Assembly: GCA_016717325.1 (NCBI GenBank) | Contig: JADKFV010000003.1 | Location: 310,001-374,000 of the forward strand | Length of the DNA stretch: 64,000 nt | Origin: Bacteroidota bacterium | GTDB taxonomy: Bacteria > Bacteroidota > Bacteroidia > AKYH767-A > OLB10 | Direction: 5' to 3' | Notes under the pieces: generated by a model | Told to the model about the DNA's origin: nothing | Database searches by the model: none | The model's input: only the letters and a program-made list of their open reading frames with translations | Shown: piece after piece, positions 27,467-36,257 of the stretch | Layout of the letters: every line of letters starts with the position of its first letter | Numbering within the stretch: position 1 is the stretch's first letter | Made by a program: the position numbers and the translations under genes

Positions 27467-27670
27467 TTAATATTTCATTGCTTCTTTAGTCAAATATTTT
27501 TTCAGGAAACCCATTTGCCCTAGGTCGTAACTTTCGTGCTGAGTTAAAAATGCAACTGTGCCGCCAAAACTAAAATCACCAATAGGGCTTTTCAATGGAC
27601 AATTGCAGCAAGATGTTCTTCGGTAACCGATGCTAAAGCGTCCTTCAATAATGCTGTTGCATTGTTCCAT
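27467..27670 (-). CDS. DinB family protein, C-terminal part
   Basis: The real continuation of the DinB gene, starting near 27595: LKSPIGDFSFGGTVAFLTQH, ESYDLGQMGFLKKYL. The HESYDLGQ segment carries the C-terminal histidine of the DinB metal site. The first ~25 residues of this frame upstream of 27595 are out of register with the family, so the nominal TTG start at 27670 is not genuine. Confidence 0.7.
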   Translation of the reverse strand: MEQCNSIIEGRFSIGYRRTSCCNCPLKSPIGDFSFGGTVAFLTQHESYDLGQMGFLKKYLTKEAMKY

Positions 27671-27951
27671 TCTTTTTTTATTTCTTCCAGTGAGGGATAA
27701 TTATCAGCAGGGTCATAGGCTTTAAAATTTTCGAACTTGCCAGCAAACGGATTTTGAGCAACAGGTTTACCCAACATTGCACAAATATTATAACGAGCCC
27801 ATGCAGTGTGCGTTGCAATCCATAATAAAGGATTATTGTGACCACTGATACGTTCTCTTGCTTGCTCTTCGGTTACTCCTTCAAGAGCGTTTAGGAATAA
27901 ACGGGTGTTCATGTTCAACATGATTTCCGATTGATAAATTGATTTTGCCAT
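27592..27951 (-). CDS. DinB family protein, N-terminal part (frameshifted)
   Basis: 119 residues of a DinB-like four-helix metal-binding fold: MAKSIYQSEIMLNMNTRLFL, GVTEEQARERISGHNNPLLW, IATHTAWARYNICAMLG. It ends at a TGA near 27592. Adding one base around 27592-27600 joins it to the next frame as an ordinary ~160-residue protein with the histidines of the family. DinB-like proteins include bacillithiol/mycothiol-dependent enzymes; the activity here is not known. Confidence 0.82.
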   Translation of the reverse strand: MAKSIYQSEIMLNMNTRLFLNALEGVTEEQARERISGHNNPLLWIATHTAWARYNICAMLGKPVAQNPFAGKFENFKAYDPADNYPSLEEIKKEWNNATALLKDALASVTEEHLAAIVH

Positions 27952-28043
27952 TTTAATTTTTTATTAAATTATTTAGAAATACTTATTTACAATGTAATGA
28001 CGAATATAGAATTGGAATTAGGACAAAGCAATGAAAATATATT

Positions 28044-28481
28044 TTACATCCTATATCCTGCACTGCCAAATGCTTCTCCATGGCCTGTTTGGCAATACTG
28101 CCGTAAGCTTTCCATATAGCGTCCCCAGGCGAAACTGCAAATTGCATAGAAGTCGTCATTTTCTTTCCAGCCATCATGCGAAAATCTTACTCGCGTTTTT
28201 CCAACGTTATCATCCAGCAAAAAAGTGAAAGTGTTGCCTTGCCATCCATGATTACTTTCCAAACATTCCCACATTATTTTTTCGTTAGCAATGAGTTGTA
28301 TTACTTTCATATCGGGTCCTCCATTTGCAGCAAACCGAAATTGAATAATACCACCAACCGCATCGTTACCTATGGTTTCTACCGTCCACCAATTTTTTAA
28401 TCCATTGATAGTTGATATGGCTTCAAATACTTTTTCTTTCGATGCATCGATATGAAACAAATGCTTAATGGAATGTGTCAT
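28044..28481 (-). CDS. SRPBCC/AHSA1-like domain protein
   Basis: 145 residues, complete: IKHLFHIDASKEKVFEAIST, INGLKNWWTVETIGNDAVGG, then GKTRVRFSHDGWKENDDFY and the C-terminal helix WGRYMESLRQYCQTG. This is the START-like helix-grip fold of the Aha1/SRPBCC group. It is the first gene of the minus-strand block that ends with the ECF42 sigma factor. Ligand unknown. Confidence 0.88.
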   Translation of the reverse strand: MTHSIKHLFHIDASKEKVFEAISTINGLKNWWTVETIGNDAVGGIIQFRFAANGGPDMKVIQLIANEKIMWECLESNHGWQGNTFTFLLDDNVGKTRVRFSHDGWKENDDFYAICSFAWGRYMESLRQYCQTGHGEAFGSAGYRM

Positions 28482-28964
28482 TTTTTTTGAAATTTTAGTT
28501 TTGTAAAGGTATGACGAAGCGGAATAGGAAATTAGGACATGAATGTAAAATATATTTTATGATTCATAATCACACAGCATTGCGAACGATATTTTAGAAT
28601 AATAAAAAAGCAAAATTAAAAGTAAACCATAAAGTCGCGCGGTTTTTAATTCTGCCATAACCCAAAATATTTTTATCAAAAGGCTCAGTAGGATCTGTTT
28701 GTTTTTTTTAATAAGTGCCTTAAGTCTTAATTGAACTCAATAGCACCGACCTGTTTGTAGCATCGTCAAAGGCATTCATATTCAACCTCTGTAAGAGCGA
28801 CCTGTTTTTAGAATCTACTAAATCACTTTTTGATTGATTTTACTCTGCTCCGTTTTGCGAAATCAATTTACATCTATGAAAAACTTCAAGAGCGTAACCA
28901 AAAAAAACATACATTTACAACACCTTTAATAAATGCATTTTTAATTTTTATTAAAACAAAAAAC
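28482..28964. other. Non-coding gap between the ECF42 block and the surface-protein cluster
   Basis: 483 bases in which no convincing gene is seen. The word cgacctgtttgtag/cgacctgttttta occurs twice (about 28747 and 28798). The divergent promoters for both flanking blocks must lie here. Confidence 0.5.
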
Positions 28965-29387
28965 ATGAGTTCTATTTATCGAAAAATTTATTTCTCCATA
29001 GCGTTTCTTTTCGTTGCAAATTTTTGTTTTGCTCAAGCAGGAATGTGGACATGGATGAAAGGCGGCAATGGTGCAAACGCCTTGGGAGTATACGGCACAA
29101 AAGGTGTAGCCGCGGCTGCCAATACACCACCTGCATGTTACGAAGCTTGTGAATGGACCGATGCCCAAGGAAATTTTTGGTTGTTTGGCGGGTATAATAA
29201 TTCTTTGCAATTCTATTCGGACTTATGGAAACACAATCCATCTACTAATGAATGGACATGGATTAATGGCCCGGGCGGAATTGTAAATCAAGCACCTGTT
29301 CATGGTACATTGGGTGTAGCTGCAGCTACTAACGCGCCCGGAGCTCGCGGTTGGGGCTTTTGCATCTTGGGCCGATATGAACGGTAA
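28965..29387 (+). CDS. Secreted kelch-like propeller protein, part 1
   Basis: The ATG at 28965 gives a signal peptide (IYFSIAFLFVANFCFAQ). Kelch-type blades follow, each with a WTWM..G / ACEWTDAQGNFWLFGGY pattern. The frame is lost near 29349-29356: deleting one T from ggttgggg gives GARGGAFASWADMNGN and joins the next piece. The intact gene would span 28965-31063 (about 700 codons). Several hydrophobic and basic residues upstream of 28965 are open but not family-like. Confidence 0.8.
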   Translation: MSSIYRKIYFSIAFLFVANFCFAQAGMWTWMKGGNGANALGVYGTKGVAAAANTPPACYEACEWTDAQGNFWLFGGYNNSLQFYSDLWKHNPSTNEWTWINGPGGIVNQAPVHGTLGVAAATNAPGARGWGFCILGRYER

Positions 29388-29655
29388 TCTGTGGCTATTT
29401 GGTGGTTGGAGCCCCGTGTTGAATGGACCCATGAACGACCTTTGGCGTTACAATATTGCCACTAACCAATGGACGTGGATGCATGGTAGCAACATAGCCA
29501 ATGCAACAGGAAATTACGGAACATTCCAAGTGGCATCACCCAATAATGATCCACTTTCGCGATACGAATGCGGCACAACATGGACCGATGGAAATAATAA
29601 TTTATGGCTTTTTGGTGGTGGCGATAATGGGACAATTAATATAAATGATTTGTGA
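29377..29655 (+). CDS. Kelch-like propeller protein, part 2
   Basis: Middle blades of the same protein: MNGNLWLFGGWSP, NDLWRYNIATNQWTWMHG, TWTDGNNNLWLFGGG. It ends in TGA at 29653-29655, where ttgtgaag should read ttgtggaag to give NDLWKFDV, as in every other blade. Not an independent gene. Confidence 0.75.
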   Translation: MNGNLWLFGGWSPVLNGPMNDLWRYNIATNQWTWMHGSNIANATGNYGTFQVASPNNDPLSRYECGTTWTDGNNNLWLFGGGDNGTININDL

Positions 29656-30917
29656 AGTTTGATGTCTCTGTTAACAACTGGATATGGATGCATGGTTCAT
29701 CAACAATTGGCGCACCTGGAAATTACGGAACGCTGGGGGTTGCAGCAGTAACTAATACTCCTGGCTCTCGCCTCAACTATTCTCATTGGAAAGATTTAGC
29801 CGGAAACCTTTGGTTGATGGGAGGTAAAACACCCAATGGTTTTTATAACGACATGTGGAAGTTTGATGTAAACACATTGATGTGGACCTGGGTAAATGGA
29901 AATTCGAATTTAAATACTGCGGCAAATTATTTTTCAAATTGTAGTTCTGCAATTACAGACATGCCGGGTGGACGAGGCGAAAACCGATATTGCTGGACCG
30001 ATGCATGTGGCAGGTTTTGGATGTATGGTGGCACCAATGTAAGTTATGCAACATTCTATAACGATTTGTGGCAATACGACCCAACATTAAACTTATGGAA
30101 AAGAATTAATGGAAGTGCAAACTCAAATCAGCCGGGAAACTATGGAAGCATTGGTGTTGCGGCAGCAACTAATATTCCTTCATCGCGCTGGGGTGGCAAT
30201 GCTTCTATCGATTTGCAAGGTGCCCTATGGTTGTTTGGCGGCTCCGAAAATTGGAGCACATTTAAAAATGATTTGTGGCGTTTTGTGCCTGATTCTAATT
30301 GTGGTGGTTGCTATAATATTGCCCAAGCTCCAATTGTAAATCTACAATCTTCCGATACCATCTTTTGCGAAAAGCAGTGCATAGATTTTACAGACCTTAG
30401 CACAAATAATCCTATATCGTGGCAATGGAATTTTGCAGGGGCTTCGCCTTCCACTTCAACCGACCAAAACCCTGCAGGTATTTGTTACAATAGTTACGGC
30501 AGTTTCGATGTAACCCTGATAGCCTGTAACAGCGCAGGTTGCGACACATTGATATTGCCTGGTTTTATAAACGAATATCAAATTCCGGCACCCACAATTA
30601 TTCAATCGGGCGATACTTTGATTTCGTCAACCGCAGTTTCATATCAATGGTATAGTGTGGATAGTGGTTTAATAATTGGCGCAACTAACTATAACTATAT
30701 ACCAACCTATGCAGGAAGTTTTTATGTAATAGTGACAGACACAAATGGTTGCGAAGGAGCATCGAACACTATTTTTATTACAGGCATAAACAATCATTTA
30801 TTTAACTCGTTAGCAATTACAATTGTTCCCAATCCATTTCACAACGAAGTAACATTGTCTTTCAATTATTCGTTACATATAAATAAAACAACAACCATCG
30901 AAATAAAAATACCCTAG
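29652..30917 (+). CDS. Kelch-like propeller protein, part 3, with PKD and Ig-like block and T9SS tail
   Basis: Remaining blades (YNDMWKFDVNTLMWTW, NDLWQYDPTLNLWKRI, GALWLFGGSENW), then the PKD/Ig-like block also found in the two downstream genes (SWQWNFAGASPSTSTDQNPA). Last is the beginning of a T9SS type A tail (IVPNPFHNEVTLSFNYS). The frame stops in a run of five A at 30905-30909. With six, the tail completes as LGQIVYISQQEP through to the stop at 31061-31063. The protein is probably a cell-surface or secreted propeller; the ligand is unknown. Confidence 0.82.
   Translation: MKFDVSVNNWIWMHGSSTIGAPGNYGTLGVAAVTNTPGSRLNYSHWKDLAGNLWLMGGKTPNGFYNDMWKFDVNTLMWTWVNGNSNLNTAANYFSNCSSAITDMPGGRGENRYCWTDACGRFWMYGGTNVSYATFYNDLWQYDPTLNLWKRINGSANSNQPGNYGSIGVAAATNIPSSRWGGNASIDLQGALWLFGGSENWSTFKNDLWRFVPDSNCGGCYNIAQAPIVNLQSSDTIFCEKQCIDFTDLSTNNPISWQWNFAGASPSTSTDQNPAGICYNSYGSFDVTLIACNSAGCDTLILPGFINEYQIPAPTIIQSGDTLISSTAVSYQWYSVDSGLIIGATNYNYIPTYAGSFYVIVTDTNGCEGASNTIFITGINNHLFNSLAITIVPNPFHNEVTLSFNYSLHINKTTTIEIKIP
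30337..30789 (+). repeat. Shared PKD/Ig-like block, copy A
   Basis: About 450 bases encoding the CEKQCIDF...SWQWNFAG...NEYQIPAP...SYQWYSVDSGLIIG segment. Copies B (32238-32675) and C (34108-34552) match it closely at the nucleotide level, including many third-codon positions. Confidence 0.85.
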
Positions 30918-31102
30918 GTCAGATTGTATACATCAGTCAACAAGAACCTACCGCAAGCATACTGCATAAAATCATTGATTTGTCTTTTTTGCAAAATGGA
31001 ATTTACTTTATGCAACTTATTACCGATGGAAAAATCTTTGCATATAAAATGATAAAAGAATAATGTTTTATTGATAAACAGATACTAAAAGCAATAACTA
31101 AT

Positions 31103-31654
31103 ATGAAAATAAAAAAACAAATTCTCCACGTTGTTTTGTACATGATTATTTGTACAAACTTACATGCGCAAAAACAATTTGAAAAATGGTATTTTGGTTC
31201 GTTTGCCGGCTTAGATTTTAGCTCAGGTGTTCCGGTGCCGTTAACTAACAGTGCAATGTTTACTGTCGAAGGAAGTTCGTCTCTAAGTGATACAAGTGGC
31301 AATCTGCTATTTTATACCGATGGATTAAGTGTTTACAACGCTTTGCATGTGGCCATGCCAAACGGCTTAGGTTTGGCCGGTGGAGGTTCATCAACCCAAT
31401 CGGCACTCATTTTGCCCATGCCCGGTAATGTCAATTTGTATTACATTTTCACCGTGCCCGACTTTGCCTCCTTAGGATTTAATTATTCTATTGTTGATAT
31501 GACTTTGCAAGGTGGATTAGGCGATGTGACAGCTAAAAACACTTTTTTGTTGGGCAATGTGAGCGAAAAACTTTCGGCTGTGTATCATGCAAATGGAACT
31601 GATGTGTGGGTATGTGTGCATAGTTATACCGGTGATGCGTTCCATTCATTTTAG
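31103..31654 (+). CDS. Secreted beta-propeller-like protein, part 1
   Basis: A signal peptide (ILHVVLYMIICTNLHAQ) and a characteristic opening (KQFEKWYFGSFAGLDFSSG) found in Bacteroidota surface propellers, then SDTSGNLLFYTDGLSVYNAL and SALILPMPGNVNLYYIFTV. The frame stops at a run of four T (31649-31652). With five it reads SFLVTPLGINPPVVSNCGSP and continues. The whole gene spans 31103-32944 (about 613 codons). Function unknown. Confidence 0.8.
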   Translation: MKIKKQILHVVLYMIICTNLHAQKQFEKWYFGSFAGLDFSSGVPVPLTNSAMFTVEGSSSLSDTSGNLLFYTDGLSVYNALHVAMPNGLGLAGGGSSTQSALILPMPGNVNLYYIFTVPDFASLGFNYSIVDMTLQGGLGDVTAKNTFLLGNVSEKLSAVYHANGTDVWVCVHSYTGDAFHSF

Positions 31655-31731
31655 TAACTCCGTTAGGAATAAATCCTCCGGTTGTTTCAAACTGCGGCAG
31701 CCCATTTTCGCTTTCTTCCACTATAGGATAT

Positions 31732-32244
31732 TTGAGATTTTCGCCAACTGGTAATAAGGCAGCACAGTGTCTTTTTGATTTAAATGCTGTCGACATTTTT
31801 GATTTTGATAATAGTACCGGAGTGCTTTCAAACGCAGCAACCTTTGCGGCCGGCACTAATTTTTACGCTTATGGTTTAGAGTTTTCTTCAACCGGAAAAA
31901 CACTATACGCCAGCAGCGATCAGTCGCAAGGTGAGATATATCAATTTGATATGCAAGCCGGATCGCAGTCTGCTATTGTTGCTTCTGCTGTTAATATTTA
32001 TACTCAAAACAATAATGGTGGTGCTTTACTATCGGGCCCCGATGGCAAAATTTATTTTACCGATTATCAATTATCATCTTTAGGTGTAATAAATTATCCC
32101 GATTCGTTAGGCTTAAGTTGCAATGTAGTAGACTTTTCTATTCCCTTGGGTTCAGGTGCAAGTCAAATTGGTTTGCCAAATTATCTTGCTCCAAAATATA
32201 CCCCACTCAATGTAGCGCCCGTTGTAAAACCTTCAATCGTCTGA
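31732..32244 (+). CDS. Beta-propeller-like protein, part 2
   Basis: Continuation with coding from about 31654: LRFSPTGNKAAQCLFDL, YGLEFSSTGKTLYASSDQSQ, LLSGPDGKIYFTDYQ, all typical of propeller blades. The frame is lost at four A (32226-32229). With three, the reading continues as VVNLQSSDTIFCEKQ into the shared PKD block. The nominal start at 31732 is internal. Confidence 0.75.
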   Translation: MRFSPTGNKAAQCLFDLNAVDIFDFDNSTGVLSNAATFAAGTNFYAYGLEFSSTGKTLYASSDQSQGEIYQFDMQAGSQSAIVASAVNIYTQNNNGGALLSGPDGKIYFTDYQLSSLGVINYPDSLGLSCNVVDFSIPLGSGASQIGLPNYLAPKYTPLNVAPVVKPSIV

Positions 32245-32675
32245 TACCATTTTTTGTGAAAAGCAATGCATCGATTTCAACGATCTTAGTACAAACAACC
32301 CTACATCGTGGCAATGGAATTTTGCCGGAGCTTCGCCTTCCACTTCAACAGACCAAAATCCTTCAGGCATATGTTACAATAACTATGGTAGTTTCGATGT
32401 AACGCTGATAGCTTGCAACAGCGCAGGTTGCGATACTTTGCTATTGCCTGGTTTTATAAACGAATATCAAATTCCGGCTCCAACAATTACTCAATCGGGC
32501 GATACATTATTTTCATCACTTGCTGTTTCGTACCAATGGTACAGTGTGGATAGTGGATTAATTATTGGTGCTGTTAACTATAACTATATACCAACCTATG
32601 CAGGGAGTTTTTATGTGATAGTTACAGACACAAATGGTTGCGAAGGGGCATCTAATACAATTGTGATTACGGGTG
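32238..32675 (+). repeat. Shared PKD/Ig-like block, copy B
   Basis: Second copy of the block described at 30337. Distinguishing changes include gctgttaactat for gcaactaactat and the altered end gtgtatatag. Confidence 0.85.
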
Positions 32676-32944
32676 TATATAGTTTATCGAACTATCAGCA
32701 TCCCATTATTATTTTTCCAAATCCTAATGATGGAATGTTTACTATTTTAGTAAATGACAATTTACAAAATGTTTCAATCCGAATTATAAATTCTATTGGA
32801 CAGACTGTTTATTTCAGGCAAGATTTAAATAGTAATTTGAATGCAAAAATTGATGTTGAAATGCAGGATGTGGCTTGCGGGCTTTATAGCATTGAAATAA
32901 TAAATTCGACTAGAGTTTATCGTCAAAAATTAATTTTTAAATAG
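32438..32944 (+). CDS. Beta-propeller-like protein, part 3 (PKD/Ig block and T9SS tail)
   Basis: The last part of the gene starting at 31103. Coding is continuous in this frame from about 32230, and 32438 is only the first TTG. It contains the PKD/Ig block (GFINEYQIPAPTITQ, SYQWYSVDSGLII, AGSFYVIVTDTNGCEG) and a T9SS type A sorting domain (IIIFPNPNDGMFTILVNDN to YRQKLIFK). The next gene starts six bases after its stop. Confidence 0.8.
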   Translation: MLLPGFINEYQIPAPTITQSGDTLFSSLAVSYQWYSVDSGLIIGAVNYNYIPTYAGSFYVIVTDTNGCEGASNTIVITGVYSLSNYQHPIIIFPNPNDGMFTILVNDNLQNVSIRIINSIGQTVYFRQDLNSNLNAKIDVEMQDVACGLYSIEIINSTRVYRQKLIFK

Positions 32945-32950
32945 AACTAA

Positions 32951-34831
32951 ATGAAAGCAATAAATAATTTTTTCACCAACTACTTTAATGGCGAATTGTT
33001 ATCGCAAAAAGTAACATCACAAATGAGAGTAATGTGGAATTCTAAGGGTTTGATTGTTAGATATCTGCATTGCAAATTCAAACACACCGCAATGTTTCCG
33101 CTCTATTTTTTAATAGCCATCAATGTTATTACTTGTTTGCCAGCGAAAGCACAATGCATTGCAATTGGCGATTCATCGGGAACTGTTCAAGACACATCTA
33201 TGACCAATTCAGTTAATTTTTCTGTAACAATTTCATCAACTTGTTATTATGCAAACTTAGGAGCATTCGTTGGAGTTTGTACAATACCATTCCCCGGAAT
33301 TGTAGCTCCATTTTCGGGAAACACAAATGGAAGTACAAGCGTTATAACTTATACCTTTTCTTCGGCATTAACATCGGTCGATTTATTAATTGGCTATACT
33401 GGGGTAAACGGAACTATTGCAACCGAAACATTTCTATTCACCACCAATTCCGTCACTCCAACCGTTGCAGTCAATTCAGGTACTTGCATTCCATGGACCA
33501 TCGTTGGCAACCAAACTACGAGCCCTTCTATTGTTGGGGGTTTAAATTCCATCCATACAATATCATCAGCAACCCCCTTCACAGAATTTTCTATTTTTAC
33601 TAATAGCAGCGGCACTGGCCCGGGTGCCAATGGCGGTTCTTCTTTTGCATTATGCAACGGAGGTTTAATCCTTTTGCAAAGTGTGGCATTGGGTAACGAT
33701 ACAACTCTATGTGCCGGGCAAAATTTAACGCTAAATGCAGGAACACCAAATGCTACTTATTTATGGCAGGATAGCACTACCAACCCGGCTTATACAGTAA
33801 CACAAGCTGGCACTTATTGGGTACAGGTTACTAATAGTTTGGGCATTACTACCGACACAATTAATGTATTTTATAATAATGTGCCAACCATTAATCTTGG
33901 TAACGATACTTCAATATGTGCGGGGGATACACTCACGTTAAATGCTGGCGCAGGGTACACTTCATACTTGTGGCAAGATGCATCAACCGATTCAATATTC
34001 ACAGCCACAGTTGGTGGAGTTTATTATGTTACCGTTGCTAATGGCAATTGTTTCACTACCGATACTATTTTGCTCAGCGTTTCTATTTGCAATACCCCAT
34101 TGGTGAATTTGTCATCGAGCGATACCATCTTTTGCGAAAAACAGTGCATAGATTTTAATGACCTGAGCACAAATAATCCTACATCGTGGCAATGGAATTT
34201 TGCAGGTGCTTCGCCTTCCACTTCAACAGACCAAAACCCTGCAGGTATTTGCTACAACAATTACGGCAGTTTCGATGTAACCCTGATAGCCTGTAATAAC
34301 GCAGGTTGCGACACTTTGCTATTGACTGGTTTTATAAACGAATATCAAATTCCGGCTCCAACAATTACTCAATCGGGCGATACATTATTTTCATCACTTG
34401 CTGTTTCGTATCAATGGTATAGTGTAGATAGTGGTTTAATTATTGGCGCAACTAACTATAACTATATACCAACCTATGCAGGAAGTTTTTATGTAATAGT
34501 TACAGACACAAATGGTTGCGAAGGGGCATCGAATACGATAGTGATAACAGGGGTAAATGATTTTTATACTTCAAATTTTTTGATGGAAATTATCCCTAAT
34601 CCATTTAGCGATGTTATCAGTTTAAATTTACATTTCATAAATAGCAATTATAAAAAGGTTGTAGTTGAAATAAAAAACTTTTTAGGACAAGCAGTTTATG
34701 TTTCTGAAATTATTAAAGAAAGAAACTTGTACAGTAAAACCATCGACTTATCATTCCTTAACGAAGGAATTTATCTTGTTGAGGTGAAAGTTGATGACAA
34801 TAGATTTGTAAAGAAAATAGTAAAACAATAA
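32951..34831 (+). CDS. Secreted modular protein with Ig-like and PKD domains and T9SS tail
   Basis: 626 residues, intact. The likely signal peptide is internal (MFPLYFLIAINVITCLPAKA, starting at an ATG near 33092), so translation may begin there or at an earlier Met. An N-terminal beta domain is followed by two SprB-like modules (LGNDTTLCAGQNLTLNAGTP, QAGTYWVQVTNSLG and the matching VGGVYYVTVANGNC). Then come the shared PKD/Ig block (about residues 387-534) and a T9SS type A tail (LMEIIPNPFSDVISL). It is closely linked to the preceding gene with a 6-base gap. Binding partner unknown. Confidence 0.85.
   Translation: MKAINNFFTNYFNGELLSQKVTSQMRVMWNSKGLIVRYLHCKFKHTAMFPLYFLIAINVITCLPAKAQCIAIGDSSGTVQDTSMTNSVNFSVTISSTCYYANLGAFVGVCTIPFPGIVAPFSGNTNGSTSVITYTFSSALTSVDLLIGYTGVNGTIATETFLFTTNSVTPTVAVNSGTCIPWTIVGNQTTSPSIVGGLNSIHTISSATPFTEFSIFTNSSGTGPGANGGSSFALCNGGLILLQSVALGNDTTLCAGQNLTLNAGTPNATYLWQDSTTNPAYTVTQAGTYWVQVTNSLGITTDTINVFYNNVPTINLGNDTSICAGDTLTLNAGAGYTSYLWQDASTDSIFTATVGGVYYVTVANGNCFTTDTILLSVSICNTPLVNLSSSDTIFCEKQCIDFNDLSTNNPTSWQWNFAGASPSTSTDQNPAGICYNNYGSFDVTLIACNNAGCDTLLLTGFINEYQIPAPTITQSGDTLFSSLAVSYQWYSVDSGLIIGATNYNYIPTYAGSFYVIVTDTNGCEGASNTIVITGVNDFYTSNFLMEIIPNPFSDVISLNLHFINSNYKKVVVEIKNFLGQAVYVSEIIKERNLYSKTIDLSFLNEGIYLVEVKVDDNRFVKKIVKQ
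34108..34552 (+). repeat. Shared PKD/Ig-like block, copy C
   Basis: Third copy of the block at 30337 and 32238. It shares short diagnostic stretches with copy A in its first half and with copy B around ctccaacaattactcaatcg, so it is a patchwork of the two. Confidence 0.85.
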
Positions 34832-34947
34832 AGCATCACTTTCTACAAGAAATAACATGCAATCATATTGTAGTTTGATGATTTGCTTTGTATTATTTCT
34901 TTTGAATAATTTTCTTTCGATACATTAGTGATTAGAATTTTTAGAAT

Positions 34948-35313
34948 ATGGAATTTCCTGCAATTGAAAATAAAAAAATAGCAACCTACTTCAACAAAGT
35001 AGAAATTATTCAGGCAACGGCAAATCAAATAATGAAAGATATGGCCATGTTTGGTATTGAAATTAAGTACACCGGAAACATGGCTACAGCTTACAAAGAA
35101 TTGCATGATCAACTTACAAAGCAAATTGACATTTTAATTGACAACAGTTATTCGAAATTAATTTCCATTTTGTATCGAATCGATGTTTCGGAAAAAGATT
35201 TGGCTCAGGCAAAAGTGGATATGGAAGGCTATAAGCATGGGGAAGTGATTGCCCATCAAATAATAGTGCGCGAGCTCAAAAAGGTATTGACTCGCATGTA
35301 CTATAAGCAATAA
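34948..35313 (+). CDS. Conserved Bacteroidota small protein, function unknown
   Basis: 121 residues, soluble and mostly helical: KVEIIQATANQIMKDMAMFG, ELHDQLTKQIDILIDNSYSK, ISILYRIDVSEKDLAQAKVD and the terminal IIVRELKKVLTRMYYKQ. The composition and pattern resemble a hypothetical protein widespread in Bacteroidota. No catalytic motif is evident. It has no signal peptide, unlike its neighbours, and its own short upstream region. Confidence 0.75.
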   Translation: MEFPAIENKKIATYFNKVEIIQATANQIMKDMAMFGIEIKYTGNMATAYKELHDQLTKQIDILIDNSYSKLISILYRIDVSEKDLAQAKVDMEGYKHGEVIAHQIIVRELKKVLTRMYYKQ

Positions 35314-35411
35314 TATTGATGAGAACGACAGAGCTAATTTTATCATTTTAAAATCTTTAGATTTTTTAATTTTTATACATGAATGATTATTTATTTTAAT
35401 GATTTAAAACA

Positions 35412-36257
35412 ATGCAATTTTTCAAAATACACAAAATGAGAAGGCAGCTTTTTTACGTTGTTTTTTTGATGTTTGGCATTTTTAATTTTGGGATGCACCC
35501 ATTAGGATTTTTAATTGACAGCAACGATAACCATCATGTTAGTCAAAGTATGGTTGATTTCAAAACCATACATGTATTTGTTGCTTTGTGCGATAATCAA
35601 TATCAGGGCATTGTTCCGGTACCTTCAAAAATTGGAAAGGGTGACGACCCAAATAATAATTTATATTGGGGATGTGGTTTTGGAGTGCGCACATTTTTTA
35701 AGAATAGCAAAGAGTGGAAGTTGGTAAAAACTTTGAAGGTTGACACTTTAATTTTAGAACGTTTGGTTTTTAAGCACGCCACAAAAAATTATTATTTAGT
35801 AGCCGATGCCTATGCTGGAAAATATATTCAACAGTGCACCATTGATTTTTTAAATAGTTGCGCAGGCAAAAACAAAAACGAAATTAATATCGACAATCAA
35901 ATTTTAGGTATTGGTGGTAATGCAAATTTGTTAGGCTATATTGGTCATGATGGGTTGATGGATTTTACAATTACTAACTCATTTGAAAACACGGATGGCT
36001 CGCAACGCGATTGCATTATTTTGGCATGCATCAGCAAAAAATATTTTGCCCCACATTTGAAAACTGCAAACATAAACCCATTGCTGTGGACTACCGGCCT
36101 TATGTGCCCCGAAGCATACACCATGCACGATGCGATTTCCGGATATGTAAATGATGAAACCAACGAACAAATCAGGAATAGAGCTGCCGGGGCATATTCC
36201 AAATATCAAAAGTGTGGCATTGGGGCAGCAAAAAAACTATTGGTTACCGGTTGGTGA
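35412..36257 (+). CDS. Unknown protein with possible clan CD (caspase-like) His/Cys pair
   Basis: 281 residues. The N-terminus is basic and hydrophobic (RRQLFYVVFLMFGIFNFGMH), so membrane-anchored or exported. The body has a strand-like opening HVFVALCDNQYQGIVPVPSK, then NNNLYWGCGFGVRTFFKN and YYLVADAYAGKYIQQCTIDF. Two later segments stand out: LLGYIGHDGLMDF and, about 35 residues on, DCIILACISKKYFAPHL. Their spacing and strand-His-x-Gly and strand-Ala-Cys pattern recall clan CD cysteine peptidases. The match is by eye only. Outside this, no known family is recognised. Confidence 0.7.
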   Translation: MQFFKIHKMRRQLFYVVFLMFGIFNFGMHPLGFLIDSNDNHHVSQSMVDFKTIHVFVALCDNQYQGIVPVPSKIGKGDDPNNNLYWGCGFGVRTFFKNSKEWKLVKTLKVDTLILERLVFKHATKNYYLVADAYAGKYIQQCTIDFLNSCAGKNKNEINIDNQILGIGGNANLLGYIGHDGLMDFTITNSFENTDGSQRDCIILACISKKYFAPHLKTANINPLLWTTGLMCPEAYTMHDAISGYVNDETNEQIRNRAAGAYSKYQKCGIGAAKKLLVTGW

